Shown here: one piece after another, positions 8,771 through 16,990 of the stretch
Position numbering within the stretch: the first letter of the stretch is position 1
Layout of the letters: every line of letters starts with the position of its first letter
Assembly (NCBI RefSeq): GCF_900116145.1
Contig: NZ_FPAB01000012.1
Coordinates: 1 to 64,000, forward strand
Length of the DNA: 64,000 nt
Reading direction: 5' to 3'
From: Streptomyces harbinensis
GTDB taxonomy: Bacteria; Actinomycetota; Actinomycetes; Streptomycetales; Streptomycetaceae
Notes under the pieces: model-generated
Told to the model about the DNA's origin: nothing
The model's input: only the letters and a program-made list of their open reading frames with translations
The model's database searches: none
Made by a program: the position numbers and the translations under genes

Positions 8771-8822
8771 GCGCGCGGGTCGAGGCACGGTGGCCGCGTC
8801 ACCCGGTGGGGTGGGGCGGCGA

Positions 8823-8861
8823 TCACTGCGGACCGGCGCGCTCATCACCAATAATCATCAT
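8823..8861 (-). CDS. cimA leader peptide (MMIIGDERAGPQ)
   Basis: 12-codon frame with ATG at 8861 and TGA at 8825-8823. It reads MMIIGDERAGPQ, with two consecutive isoleucine codons (ATT ATT) immediately after the start. It ends 52 nt before the terminator hairpin of the cimA leader. Ribosome stalling at the Ile codons when charged tRNA-Ile is scarce would be expected to favour readthrough into cimA. ATT is a rare codon in this GC-rich genome, which strengthens the case. No obvious ribosome binding site precedes it; it could be leaderless. Confidence 0.65.
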   Translation of the reverse strand: MMIIGDERAGPQ

Positions 8862-8983
8862 GGCGAACGAGAGCACGGGCCCAGTGTGGCACAGGATGCC
8901 CTCGGTACCCGGGGTGTCTCACGATCCGGACGAGGGCCCGGCCGGCCGCCGCCCGGTGCGGCGGCGGTACGGGAGCGGGCGGG

Positions 8984-9027
8984 CGCCGCCGGTACGGGGC
9001 GGGGTGCCCGTATCCGTACCGGCGGCG
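8984..9027 (-). terminator. ilvE terminator
   Basis: Perfect 14-bp inverted repeat (8984-8997 with 9014-9027), 16-nt loop, just beyond the ilvE stop at 9056. The rest of 8862-8983 should contain the cimA promoter, which I could not place. Confidence 0.65.
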
Positions 9028-9055
9028 GTGCGGCGCGGTGCCGCTGCGGCGGGGG

Positions 9056-10165
9056 TCAGCCCACCCGGTGCATCCAGCCGTGCGGGTCGGCGGCCTTGCC
9101 CTGCTGGACGGCCAGCAGGGCCTCGCGCAGCCGCAGGGTGATGGGGCCCGGCTCGCCGTCGCCGATCGTCCAGGCGGCGCCGGAGGACTTCACCGAGCCG
9201 ACCGGGGTGATCACGGCGGCGGTGCCGCAGGCGAAGGTCTCGGTGAGGGACCCCTCGGCGCACTCGCGCTCCCAGTCCTCGATGGAGATCCGGATCTCGC
9301 CGGTGGCGTAGCCGAGATCGGCGGCGATGGTCAGCAGCGAGTCGCGGGTGATCCCGGCCAGCAGGGTGCCGGTCAGCTCGGGGGTGACGATCGTGGCGTC
9401 CTCGCCGGAGCCGCGCACGAAGTAGAGGTTCATGCCGCCCATCTCCTCGACCCAGCGGCGCTCGACGGCGTCCAGCCACACCACCTGGTCGCAGCCGTGG
9501 TCGACGGCCTCGGCCTGGGCGAGGAAGGACGCGGCGTAGTTTCCGGCGAACTTGGCCGCGCCGGTGCCGCCGGGGGCGGCGCGCACGTACTCCTTGGAGA
9601 GCCAGACCGAGACCGGCTTGACGCCGCGCGGGAAGTAGGCGCCGGCCGGCGAGGCGATCAGCACGAAGAGGTAGGAGCCGGCCGGCTCATTGATGCCGAG
9701 GCCGTCCTCGGTGGCGAACAGGAAGGGGCGCAGATACAGCGACTCCTCGCCGCCGTGCGGCGGGACCCAGGCGGCGTCCTGGGCGAGCAGCACCTCGATG
9801 GCCTCGACGAAGGTCTCGACCGGCAGTTCGGGCATGGCCATGCGGCGGGCGGAGTCCTGGAAGCGGCGGGCGTTGGCGTCCGGCCGGAAGACGCCGATGG
9901 AGCCGTCGGGCTGCCGGTACGCCTTGAGCCCTTCGAAGATGGACTGCCCGTAGTGCAGGGTCTTGTTCGCGGGGTCGAGCTGGAAGGGGGCGTACGGGGT
10001 GAGCTGCCCGTCGTGCCAGCCCCTGCCCTTGGTCCAGCGGAGCGTGACCATGTGGTCGGTGAAGTGGCGGCCGAAGCCGGGGGCGGCCAGCACGGCGTCG
10101 CGCTCCGCGTCCGACAGCGGGCTGGCGGAGGGCTTCAGGTCGAATTCGATCGGCGGCGTCGTCAT
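9056..10165 (-). CDS. ilvE: Branched-chain amino acid aminotransferase
   Basis: 369 residues, start ATG 10165 with AAGGA upstream. PLP fold-type IV transaminase carrying out the last step of Val/Leu/Ile synthesis and the first step of their breakdown. Visible signatures: the LHYGQSIFEGLKAYRQPDG segment (read in two pieces), FRPDANARRF, the PLP lysine region around GAAKFAGNYAASFLAQ, and EEMGGMNLYFV followed by ELTGTLLAGITRDSLL. The size and motif order match the bacterial type II BCAT. It sits between cimA and leuB in a BCAA cluster, but with its own upstream region. Confidence 0.95.
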   Translation of the reverse strand: MTTPPIEFDLKPSASPLSDAERDAVLAAPGFGRHFTDHMVTLRWTKGRGWHDGQLTPYAPFQLDPANKTLHYGQSIFEGLKAYRQPDGSIGVFRPDANARRFQDSARRMAMPELPVETFVEAIEVLLAQDAAWVPPHGGEESLYLRPFLFATEDGLGINEPAGSYLFVLIASPAGAYFPRGVKPVSVWLSKEYVRAAPGGTGAAKFAGNYAASFLAQAEAVDHGCDQVVWLDAVERRWVEEMGGMNLYFVRGSGEDATIVTPELTGTLLAGITRDSLLTIAADLGYATGEIRISIEDWERECAEGSLTETFACGTAAVITPVGSVKSSGAAWTIGDGEPGPITLRLREALLAVQQGKAADPHGWMHRVG

Positions 10166-10570
10166 GGTGAGCGCGTCCTTCGCTGAGTGGTGTGGCGGAC
10201 CGCCGGTCCGTCCCCCGATGGATGCGGTACTAGGAAGTCCGAGCATCGGGAGGCGGTTCGGCCCCGCGTCCGATTATCGCGCGGGGCCGTACGGCATGCG
10301 TACGGCTGGCGGTCTCGATGGTGATGGTGGCACCCAGCGGCGGGTAAGCCCAGCCGCCGGGCGCGATGCGGGCCCGGCGGCGAGGGGGTGCGTGAGGTGA
10401 GCCGCGGGAGGGGGTGTCCGGTGGATAGCGCCGGTCAGGCCCGCGGGTCCTGGTGCGGTGCATCGCAAGGCGGAGGGTCGACCTCGTAGTGGGCTACTCG
10501 GTCGTGCCCGACAACGCAGCGAGGTGCCGTGCCAGGAGTTGCGGGCCAGGCGGGATCCACCGGACACCCC
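10166..10570 (-). promoter_or_regulatory. leuB-ilvE intergenic region with competing hairpins
   Basis: 405 bp without a gene. A 10-bp stem (10353-10362 with 10372-10381) is the likely leuB terminator. Nearer ilvE, two hairpins share a strand: 8 bp at 10286-10293 with 10299-10306, and 10 bp at 10259-10268 with 10280-10289. They cannot both form, as expected for a conditional leader. I found no leader peptide with BCAA codons; the only tiny frame, MPYGPAR, is unconvincing. Confidence 0.45.
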
Positions 10571-11623
10571 CTAGCCGGTTACGGAACCGGCTACGCGTAC
10601 CGCGAGGGCGTCCCCGATGGTGTCGGTGTCACGCGGTGTGCCGTCGCGCTCCGCCAGGTCGGCGGTCACGGCGGCCTCGATCCGGCCGGCCTGCTCCTCG
10701 TAGCCGAGGTGGCGCAGCAGCAGGGCGACGGAGAGCACGGTGGCGGTGGGGTCGGCCGCTCCGGTGCCCGCGATGTCGGGCGCGGAGCCGTGCACGGGCT
10801 CGAACATGGAGGGGAACTCACCGGTGGGGTTGATGTTCCCGGAGGCGGCGAGCCCGATGCCGCCGGTGATGGCGGCGGCGAGGTCGGTGAGGATGTCGCC
10901 GAAGAGGTTGTCGGTGACGATGACGTCGAACCGCTCGGGCTGGGTGACGAAGAAGATCGTCGCCGCGTCGACGTGCAGGTAGTCGGTGGTGACCTGCGGG
11001 TACTCCTGGGCGACGCGGTCCACCGTGTTCTTCCACAGGTGGCCGGCGTGCACCAGGACGTTGTTCTTGTGGACCAGGGTCAGCTTCTTGGCGGGGCGGG
11101 CCGCGGCGCGCTCGAAGGCGTCGCGGACCACGCGCTCGACGCCGTAGGCCGTGTTGACCGACACCTCGGTGGCGACCTCGGCGGGGGTGCCGGTGCGCAT
11201 CGAACCGCCGTTGCCGACGTAGGGTCCCTCGGTGCCCTCGCGCACCACCACGAAGTCGATGGCGGGGTTGCCGGCCAGCGGGGTGGGCGTGTTCGGGAAG
11301 AGGACGGAGGGGCGGAGGTTGACGTAGTGGTCGAAGGCGAAGCGCAGCTTCAGCAGCAGACCGCGCTCCAGCACGCCCGAGGGCACGCCCGGGTCGCCGA
11401 TGGCGCCCAGCAGGATGGCGTCGTGGCCGCGCAGCCGCTCCAGGTCGGCGTCCGGGAGGGTCTCCCCGGTGGCGTGCCAGCGCTTGGCGCCCAGATCGTA
11501 GGTGGTGGTCTCCAGCTTGACGTCGGAGGGCAGGGCTGCCGCGAGGACCTTGAGGCCCTGGGCCACCACCTCGGGGCCGATGCCGTCGCCGGGGATCACT
11601 GCGAGATCGATGCTGCGCGCCAT
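10571..11623 (-). CDS. leuB: 3-isopropylmalate dehydrogenase
   Basis: 350 residues; oxidises 3-isopropylmalate to 2-oxoisocaproate in leucine synthesis. AVIPGDGIGPEVV begins at residue 8, the substrate arginines lie in LKLRFAFDHYVNLRPS, and the metal/NAD signature is TDNLFGDILTDLAAAITGGIGLAAS (read in two pieces). GEFPSMFEPVHGSAPDIAG is the adenosine-binding loop. It is the short actinobacterial form. The start at 11623 (MARSIDLAVIPGDG) is chosen by homology; an ATG at 11635 would add four residues, and neither has a strong ribosome binding site. Confidence 0.93.
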   Translation of the reverse strand: MARSIDLAVIPGDGIGPEVVAQGLKVLAAALPSDVKLETTTYDLGAKRWHATGETLPDADLERLRGHDAILLGAIGDPGVPSGVLERGLLLKLRFAFDHYVNLRPSVLFPNTPTPLAGNPAIDFVVVREGTEGPYVGNGGSMRTGTPAEVATEVSVNTAYGVERVVRDAFERAAARPAKKLTLVHKNNVLVHAGHLWKNTVDRVAQEYPQVTTDYLHVDAATIFFVTQPERFDVIVTDNLFGDILTDLAAAITGGIGLAASGNINPTGEFPSMFEPVHGSAPDIAGTGAADPTATVLSVALLLRHLGYEEQAGRIEAAVTADLAERDGTPRDTDTIGDALAVRVAGSVTG

Positions 11624-11705
11624 GCGGAGGACCATACGCCGGGTCCCGGCCAGCGGACGTATGACGTCCACGATCCGGACAGCGGCGCGGCGGTGCGGTG
11701 CGGCG

Positions 11706-11894
11706 TCAGTGGGCGGGCAGCGGGGCTCCGCCGTTGTCCCGGCGGTCGAGGGCGCGCTGGAGCGCAGCGGCGGCGCGGCGGCGGTTGGCGTCGTCGCGCC
11801 CGGCGAGGGCGCGGGGGATACGGGGGGCGATGCGCGGGGTGCGGGCCTCGGCGGGAGCGGCCGGCGCGGCGGGCGTGGCGAACGTGTCGTCCAT
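11706..11894 (-). CDS. Small hydrophilic hypothetical protein
   Basis: 62 residues from ATG 11894 with GGAG about 10 nt upstream. The alanine/proline-rich N-terminus leads to a basic helical stretch (DDANRRRAAAALQRALDRRDNGG). It has no membrane segment or known domain. It lies 82 bp upstream of leuB on the same strand and could share its transcript. From memory, a small hydrophilic protein occupies this place in other streptomycetes; function unknown. Confidence 0.6.
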   Translation of the reverse strand: MDDTFATPAAPAAPAEARTPRIAPRIPRALAGRDDANRRRAAAALQRALDRRDNGGAPLPAH

Positions 11895-12091
11895 GGCGGA
11901 TCGGCTCCAGGGGTGAGGGTGAGGCGGGGGCTGCCGCAGGGGGCGGGCCGGGTGCCGCGGGGATCGCCCGCGCCGTCGCACCTGACCGGAGCGTCCGCAC
12001 GCTGGATGGAGCGTCACTGTCGGCTTCTACAAAAGTAGCGGCCCGCAGCAGTGATGTCCCGCCAGATACTCGACCGTCCTAGTATGTGAGA

Positions 12092-12140
12092 CGGGAACGG
12101 CCCCGGCGGTCACTTCCGTGCACCACCGGGGCCGTTCCCG
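12092..12140 (-). terminator. pruA terminator
   Basis: A 15-bp perfect stem (12092-12106 with 12126-12140), extendable by a few pairs, directly after the pruA stop at 12152. Confidence 0.75.
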
Positions 12141-12151
12141 ACCGTTTCCGA

Positions 12152-13783
12152 TCAGCCCATGTGCGGATAGCGATAGTCGGTCGCCGGCACCTGGGTCTCC
12201 TTGATGGAGCGCGGCGAGGTCCAGCGCAGCAGGTTGAACTTGGAACCGGCCTTGTCGTTGGTGCCCGAGGCCCGGGCGCCGCCGAACGGCTGCTGCCCGA
12301 CGATCGAGCCGGTGGGCCGGTCGTTCAGATAGAAGTTGCCCGCCGCGAACCGCAGCCTCTCGCTCGCCGCCGCGGCCACCGCCCGGTCCCGCGCCAGCAG
12401 CGCCCCGGTCAGCGCGTACGGGGCCACCGACTCCATTTGCTCCAGCATCGTGTCGAAGGCGTCGTCCTCGTAGACGTGCACCGCGACGATCGGCCCGAAG
12501 TACTCGGTGGTGAAGACCTCGTTCTCCGGATCGGAACAGGTCAGCACGGTGGGCCGCACGAACCAGCCGACCGAGTCGTCACAGGTGCCGCCCGCCACGA
12601 TCTCACAGGAGGGGTCCGCCTTCGCCCGCTCGATCGCCGCCTTGTTCTTGGCGAACGCCCGCGCGTCGATGACCGCCGACATGAAGTGCGACAGATCGGT
12701 GGGGTCGCCCATCGACAGCCCCTCCGTCTCGGCCACCAGTTCCTCCCGCAGCCCGCCCTCCCACAGCGAACGCGGGATGTACGCCCGGGAGGCCGCCGAG
12801 CACTTCTGCCCCTGGTACTCGAAGGCGCCGCGGGTGATCGCCGTCTTCAGCACCGCCGGATCGGCGCTGGGGTGCGCCACGATGAAGTCCTTGCCGCCGG
12901 TCTCACCGACGATCCGCGGATAGCCCTTGTACCGCTCGATGTGCGTGCCGATCTCCCGCCACAGGTACTGGAAGGTGGCGGTCGAACCGGTGAAGTGCAC
13001 CCCCGCCAGATCCGGGTGCGGCAGCGCCACCTCGGAGACCTCCTTGCCGTCCCCGGTCACCAGGTTGATGACGCCCGGCGGCAGCCCCGCCTCCTCCAGC
13101 AGCTCCATCAGCAGCACCGCCGCGTGCGTCTGGGTCGGCGACGGCTTCCACACCACCACATTGCCCATCAGCGCCGGGGCGGTGGGCAGATTGCCGGCGA
13201 TCGCGGTGAAGTTGAACGGGGTGATGGCGTAGACGAAGCCCTCCAGCGGGCGGAAGTCCAGCCGGTTCCACACGCCCTTGGGCTGCACCAGCGGCTGCTC
13301 CGCCAGGATCTCCCGGGCGAAGTGCACATTGAACCGCCAGAAGTCGATCAGCTCGCACGGCGCGTCGATCTCCGCCTGCTGCACCGTCTTGGACTGGCCC
13401 AGCATGGTGGAGGCGGCGATCGTCTCCCGCCACGGCCCCGAGAGCAGCTCGGCGGCCTTGAGGAAGATCGCCGCCCGCTCGTCGAACGGCAGCTCCCGCC
13501 AGGCGGGCGCCGCCGCCAGCGCGGCGTCGATGGCGTCCCGGGCGTCGTCGCGGGTGGCGTTGGCGTACGTGCCGAGCCGCGCGCTGTGCTTGTGCGGCTG
13601 CACCACGTCGAACCGCTCGCCCGCGCCCATCCGCTTGACCCCGTTGATGGTCATCGGCAGCTCGATGGGGTGGTCCGCCAGCTCCTTGAGCTTGCGCTCC
13701 AGCCGGGTGCGCTCCGCCGAACCGGGCGCGTAGGTGTGGACCGGCTCGTTGACCGGCGGGGGCACCTGGGTCACAGCGTCCAT
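12152..13783 (-). CDS. pruA: L-glutamate gamma-semialdehyde (1-pyrroline-5-carboxylate) dehydrogenase
   Basis: 543 residues. Second step of proline degradation, oxidising glutamate semialdehyde to glutamate with NAD. Aldehyde dehydrogenase features are all present: the NAD-binding HFTGSTATFQYLW near 263-275, the general-base glutamate in VGETGGKD (E294), and the nucleophile in YQGQKCSAASRAY (C328). The length and these positions match the monofunctional TIGR01236 class rather than the PutA fusion. The gene follows proline dehydrogenase with about a 31-bp gap, so the pair forms an operon. Confidence 0.95.
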   Translation of the reverse strand: MDAVTQVPPPVNEPVHTYAPGSAERTRLERKLKELADHPIELPMTINGVKRMGAGERFDVVQPHKHSARLGTYANATRDDARDAIDAALAAAPAWRELPFDERAAIFLKAAELLSGPWRETIAASTMLGQSKTVQQAEIDAPCELIDFWRFNVHFAREILAEQPLVQPKGVWNRLDFRPLEGFVYAITPFNFTAIAGNLPTAPALMGNVVVWKPSPTQTHAAVLLMELLEEAGLPPGVINLVTGDGKEVSEVALPHPDLAGVHFTGSTATFQYLWREIGTHIERYKGYPRIVGETGGKDFIVAHPSADPAVLKTAITRGAFEYQGQKCSAASRAYIPRSLWEGGLREELVAETEGLSMGDPTDLSHFMSAVIDARAFAKNKAAIERAKADPSCEIVAGGTCDDSVGWFVRPTVLTCSDPENEVFTTEYFGPIVAVHVYEDDAFDTMLEQMESVAPYALTGALLARDRAVAAAASERLRFAAGNFYLNDRPTGSIVGQQPFGGARASGTNDKAGSKFNLLRWTSPRSIKETQVPATDYRYPHMG

Positions 13784-13814
13784 GGCCGTGTACTCCTTCG
13801 GGGTGAGGGGGCGG

Positions 13815-14744
13815 TCAGCCCCGGGTCAGCAGGGAACGGGCGAAGAAGCCGAGGTTGGCCGGCCGCTCGGCGAGCCGGCGCATGAAGTAGCCGTACCAGT
13901 CGGTGCCGTACGGGACGTACACCCGCATCGTGTGGCCCGCGCGGGCCAGCCGCAGCTGCTCCTCGGTGCGGATCCCGTACAGCATCTGGAACTCGTAGCC
14001 GTCCACGTCACGGCCCGCCCGCCGCGCCAGTTCCTCGGCGATGGCGATCAGCCGCGGGTCGTGGGTGGCGATCATCGGATGGGCGCCGCCGGTGAACAGG
14101 ATGCGCAGCGCGCGCACATAGGCCAGGTCCACCTGCCGCTTGTCCTGGTACGCCACCGAGGCCGGCTCCCGGTAGGCGCCCTTGACCAGCCGCACCCGGC
14201 AGCCCGCGGCGGCCAGCGCGCGGCAGTCGTCCTCGGTACGGAAGAGATACGACTGCACCGCCACCCCGGTGCGCGGGAACCGGCCGCGCAGCGCCGCCAG
14301 CACGGCCAGGGTGCCGTCGACCGCCGTGTGGTCCTCCATGTCGAGGGTGACCATCGTCCCGGCCTCCTCGGCCGCGGCCAGCACCGGCTCCACCGAGCGC
14401 AGCGCGAACTCCTCGCCGCCGCCCGGCAGCCGCAGCCCGAACGCCGACAGCTTCAGCGACAGCTCGGCCCGCTGCCCCCAGCCCTCGGCGCGCAGCCCCT
14501 CAAGCAGCGCGAGATAGGCGTCCCTGGCCTGCGTCACCTGGCCCTTGTCGGTGACGTCCTCCCCCAGATGGTCCAGGGTGACCGCGAGACCGGCGCCGGT
14601 CAGCTCGCGCACCGCGGCGAGCGACTGGTCCAGCCGCTCGCCCGCGACGAAACGGTCCACGACCGGGCGGGTCAGCGGGGTGGCGGAGACGGCCCGCCGG
14701 ATGGCGTCGCTGCGCGCCGCCGCGAGAAGCACGGGTCCCAGCAC
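13815..14744 (-). CDS. Proline dehydrogenase (monofunctional)
   Basis: 309 residues from a GTG at 14744 with GAGG 6 nt upstream; another GTG lies at 14750. FAD enzyme oxidising proline to pyrroline-5-carboxylate. Seen: LDHLGEDV and ELSLKLSAFG of the barrel, DMEDHTAVDGTL, VRLVKGAYREP (conserved lysine region), THDPRLI, and YEFQMLYGIR with the RRLAERPAN C-terminal substrate-binding arginines. The longer frame to 14858 would run through the operator region and adds cysteine-rich sequence unlike the family. First gene of the proline operon, divergent from the PucR regulator. Confidence 0.93.
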   Translation of the reverse strand: MLGPVLLAAARSDAIRRAVSATPLTRPVVDRFVAGERLDQSLAAVRELTGAGLAVTLDHLGEDVTDKGQVTQARDAYLALLEGLRAEGWGQRAELSLKLSAFGLRLPGGGEEFALRSVEPVLAAAEEAGTMVTLDMEDHTAVDGTLAVLAALRGRFPRTGVAVQSYLFRTEDDCRALAAAGCRVRLVKGAYREPASVAYQDKRQVDLAYVRALRILFTGGAHPMIATHDPRLIAIAEELARRAGRDVDGYEFQMLYGIRTEEQLRLARAGHTMRVYVPYGTDWYGYFMRRLAERPANLGFFARSLLTRG

Positions 14745-14821
14745 GGGCACCTCACCTTTCGGACACCAGAAGAAACTCGGCTCTCCGCAACCTAGGCAGC
14801 GCCCGGCCATCGGGCCTATCA

Positions 14822-14862
14822 ACAGATGTCTGTCGCCCGGGGTACCGGTGTCAGACATCTGT
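14822..14862. promoter_or_regulatory. Palindromic operator between proline genes and PucR regulator
   Basis: ACAGATGTCTG (14822-14832) and its exact reverse complement CAGACATCTGT (14852-14862) are spaced 30 bp centre to centre, three helical turns. They lie in the 185-bp divergent gap. Likely binding sites for the PucR-type regulator, controlling both directions. Confidence 0.6.
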
Positions 14863-14929
14863 ATGAGAATGGTGCGGGCAAGGGCGGCGGGACGCGACGC
14901 GGGGGCGGCGGGAGAGGGACGGAGACCGG

Positions 14930-16045
14930 GTGGAACCCGATTACCAGGAGCTGATCGACGAGGTGTCGGCCCAGCTCGGCACCCCGGCCACGCTGGAGGG
15001 CCGCGACTTCGCGCTGATCGCCTTCGGCGCCCACGACAGCGCGGACGACCGGGTGATGGACCCGGTACGCACCCGCTCGATCCTGCACCGGCGCTCCTCG
15101 GCGGAGGTCCGGGCGTGGTTCGAGCGGTTCGGCATCGCCCGGGCGCGCGGCCCGGTCCGCATCCCGCCCGACCCGGCCGCCGGGGTACGTACCGGGCGGA
15201 TCTGTCTGCCCGCCCGCCACCACGGCGTGGTCTACGGCTACATCTGGCTGGTCGACGACGGCGCCCTGGAGCTGACCGACCCCCGGCTCTCCGATGCCCA
15301 GGCCACGGCGGAACGCATCGGCGCCCTGCTGGCCCGCTCCGCCGGGCTCGGCGGCCGGCTCGGGGCGCTGCTGCACACCCTGCTGACCAGCCCGCAGCGG
15401 GAGGCGGCGGCCGGCGAACTGGCCCAGGCGCTCGGCCCGGCGGGCGGCGGCCCGCTCACCCTGGTGGTGGCGCTGCCGTGGGACGAGGGCGCGCCGGGGC
15501 TGCCCGGGGCACTGGCCGTGTGCCCGCTGGAGGGGTCACTGGCGGCGCTGGTCCGGCCGCCCGCCGCCCGGGCGGTGGCGGAGCGGCTGTCCGGCCCGGC
15601 GGTGGCGGCGGGCATCGGGGCACCGCGCGGCGCGACCGCCGAGCTGCCGGACGCCTGGCGCGAAGCGCTCGGCGCGGCCCGGGCGGCCCGTGCCGAACCG
15701 GCGCTCGGCCCCGTCGCCCACTGGTCCGCCATCGGCGCCTACCGGCTGCTCACCGCGCTCCCGCCGGCCGCCCCCGATCCGGTGGCGGGCGCGCTGCTCG
15801 ACCCGGCCCACCGGGAGCTGGCCAGGACCGCCGAGACCTATCTGGACCAGGCCGGCTCCCCCGCCCGCACCGCGACCGCGCTCGGCATCCACCGGCAGAC
15901 GCTGTACTACCGCCTCACCCGGGTGGAACACCTCACCGGCCTCGACCTGGCCGACGGCACCCACCGGCTGCTGCTCCACCTAGCCCTGAAGGCGGCCCGA
16001 CTGCACGCCGCCACGGAGCACGACGGGGCGGGGGGCGAGGGCTGA
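14930..16045 (+). CDS. PucR-family transcriptional regulator of proline catabolism
   Basis: 371 residues from a GTG at 14930. The last 70 residues carry the PucR C-terminal helix-turn-helix (GSPARTATALGIHRQTLYYRLTRVE, in two pieces). The N-terminal 150 residues resemble the sensing domain of actinobacterial PucR proteins, and a GGDEF-like middle region is expected in the family but is not obvious. It is transcribed away from the proline dehydrogenase gene, across a gap containing a perfect inverted repeat. A role as the proline-responsive regulator is inferred from this arrangement; the ligand is unknown. Confidence 0.85.
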   Translation: MEPDYQELIDEVSAQLGTPATLEGRDFALIAFGAHDSADDRVMDPVRTRSILHRRSSAEVRAWFERFGIARARGPVRIPPDPAAGVRTGRICLPARHHGVVYGYIWLVDDGALELTDPRLSDAQATAERIGALLARSAGLGGRLGALLHTLLTSPQREAAAGELAQALGPAGGGPLTLVVALPWDEGAPGLPGALAVCPLEGSLAALVRPPAARAVAERLSGPAVAAGIGAPRGATAELPDAWREALGAARAARAEPALGPVAHWSAIGAYRLLTALPPAAPDPVAGALLDPAHRELARTAETYLDQAGSPARTATALGIHRQTLYYRLTRVEHLTGLDLADGTHRLLLHLALKAARLHAATEHDGAGGEG

Positions 16046-16195
16046 CCGGGGGCGGAGGACTGACCGGGGCCGGGGGGGTGACCCGGGCCTCGGCGGCTGA
16101 CCGGGGCGGGGTGCTGACCCGGGCCGGGAGCTGACCGGAGCGGGGAGGTTGACCCGGGCCGGGGGCTCATCGGGGCCGGGAGCTGACCGCCGCAG
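16041..16195. repeat. Degenerate 17-18 bp tandem repeat
   Basis: About nine units beginning CTGACC or TTGACC, at about 16042, 16060, 16079, 16097, 16114, 16131, 16149, 16166 and 16182. Consensus roughly GCTGACCGGGGCCGGGG. The first copy contains the stop codon of the PucR gene. The rest of the gap to 16291 shows no gene. Confidence 0.8.
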
Positions 16196-16291
16196 GGGGC
16201 CGGCCCGGGGGCCGAGGGCCGGCCCAAGGCTCGGGGGCGGCGGCCGATGCCCTCTGCCGCCGCGCCCCTCGCGCGTGGTCCACTGCCGGAC

Positions 16292-16942
16292 ATGCCCCTG
16301 CTGCTGCTCGACCTCGACAACACCCTCATCGACCGGGACGCCGCCTTCCGCGCGGCGGCTGCCGCCTTCCTCACCGAACACGCGCTGCCCGGCGACGACC
16401 TGGAGTGGCTGATGCGGCTGGACGCCGGCGGCTACGGGCTCCGGGACGACATCGCCGCGGCCCTGGCCGGCCGCTACGGGGACGCCCTCCCCGAGGGCGC
16501 CGTCCTCGCCTTCCTCGACCGGGGCGGCGCCGATCGCGTGGTGCTGGCGCCGGCGGTCCGCACCGCCCTGGACGAGGCCGTCGCCGCCGGCTGGACCTGC
16601 GCGATCGTCACCAACGGCACGGTCGCCCAGCAGGAGCGGAAGATCCGCGGGACCGGGCTGGACGGCCTCGTCCACGGCTGGGTCGTCTCCGAGGCGCTCG
16701 GCTGCAAGAAGCCCGACCCGGAGATCTTCCGCGCGGCGGCCGTCGCCACCGGCGCGGAGCTGTCCGGCGCCTGGGTCGTCGGTGACTCGCCGCACGCCGA
16801 CGTGCGCGGGGCGCACGCCATCGGGGCGCGCAGCGTGTGGGTGTCGGGCGGCCGGGCCTGGGCCGAGGCGGCGTACCGGCCCACCCACGTCGCCGAACAC
16901 GTCGTCCCGGCCATCCACCACGTCATCGGCGCGCCGCGCTGA
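16292..16942 (+). CDS. HAD-superfamily hydrolase
   Basis: 216 residues. All four HAD motifs are visible: LLDLDNTLIDRD (nucleophile aspartate and DxDxT), AIVTNGT (motif II), CKKPDPEIFRAAA (motif III lysine) and VVGDSPHADVRGA (motif IV). The helical cap lies between motifs I and II, as in subfamily I phosphatases such as phosphoglycolate- or pyrimidine-nucleotide-type enzymes. The substrate cannot be told. I start at the ATG directly before the first beta strand; an ATG at 16247 would add 15 residues. No strong ribosome binding site is seen for either. Confidence 0.85.
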   Translation: MPLLLLDLDNTLIDRDAAFRAAAAAFLTEHALPGDDLEWLMRLDAGGYGLRDDIAAALAGRYGDALPEGAVLAFLDRGGADRVVLAPAVRTALDEAVAAGWTCAIVTNGTVAQQERKIRGTGLDGLVHGWVVSEALGCKKPDPEIFRAAAVATGAELSGAWVVGDSPHADVRGAHAIGARSVWVSGGRAWAEAAYRPTHVAEHVVPAIHHVIGAPR

Positions 16943-16990
16943 GCCCCGGGCGGCACCGAGGGCGCGGGGCCGGACGGAGCGCCGCGGCGG

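Noticed and set aside
8660..8851. N-terminal extension of citramalate synthase
   Set aside because: Would require translation through the attenuator hairpin; the ATG at 8659 has a good ribosome binding site and begins next to the conserved domain.
10230..10463. Short frame before ilvE as a leader peptide
   Set aside because: Has ATITIE but no start codon close by and no following U-tract terminator; the tiny MPYGPAR frame has no branched-chain codons.
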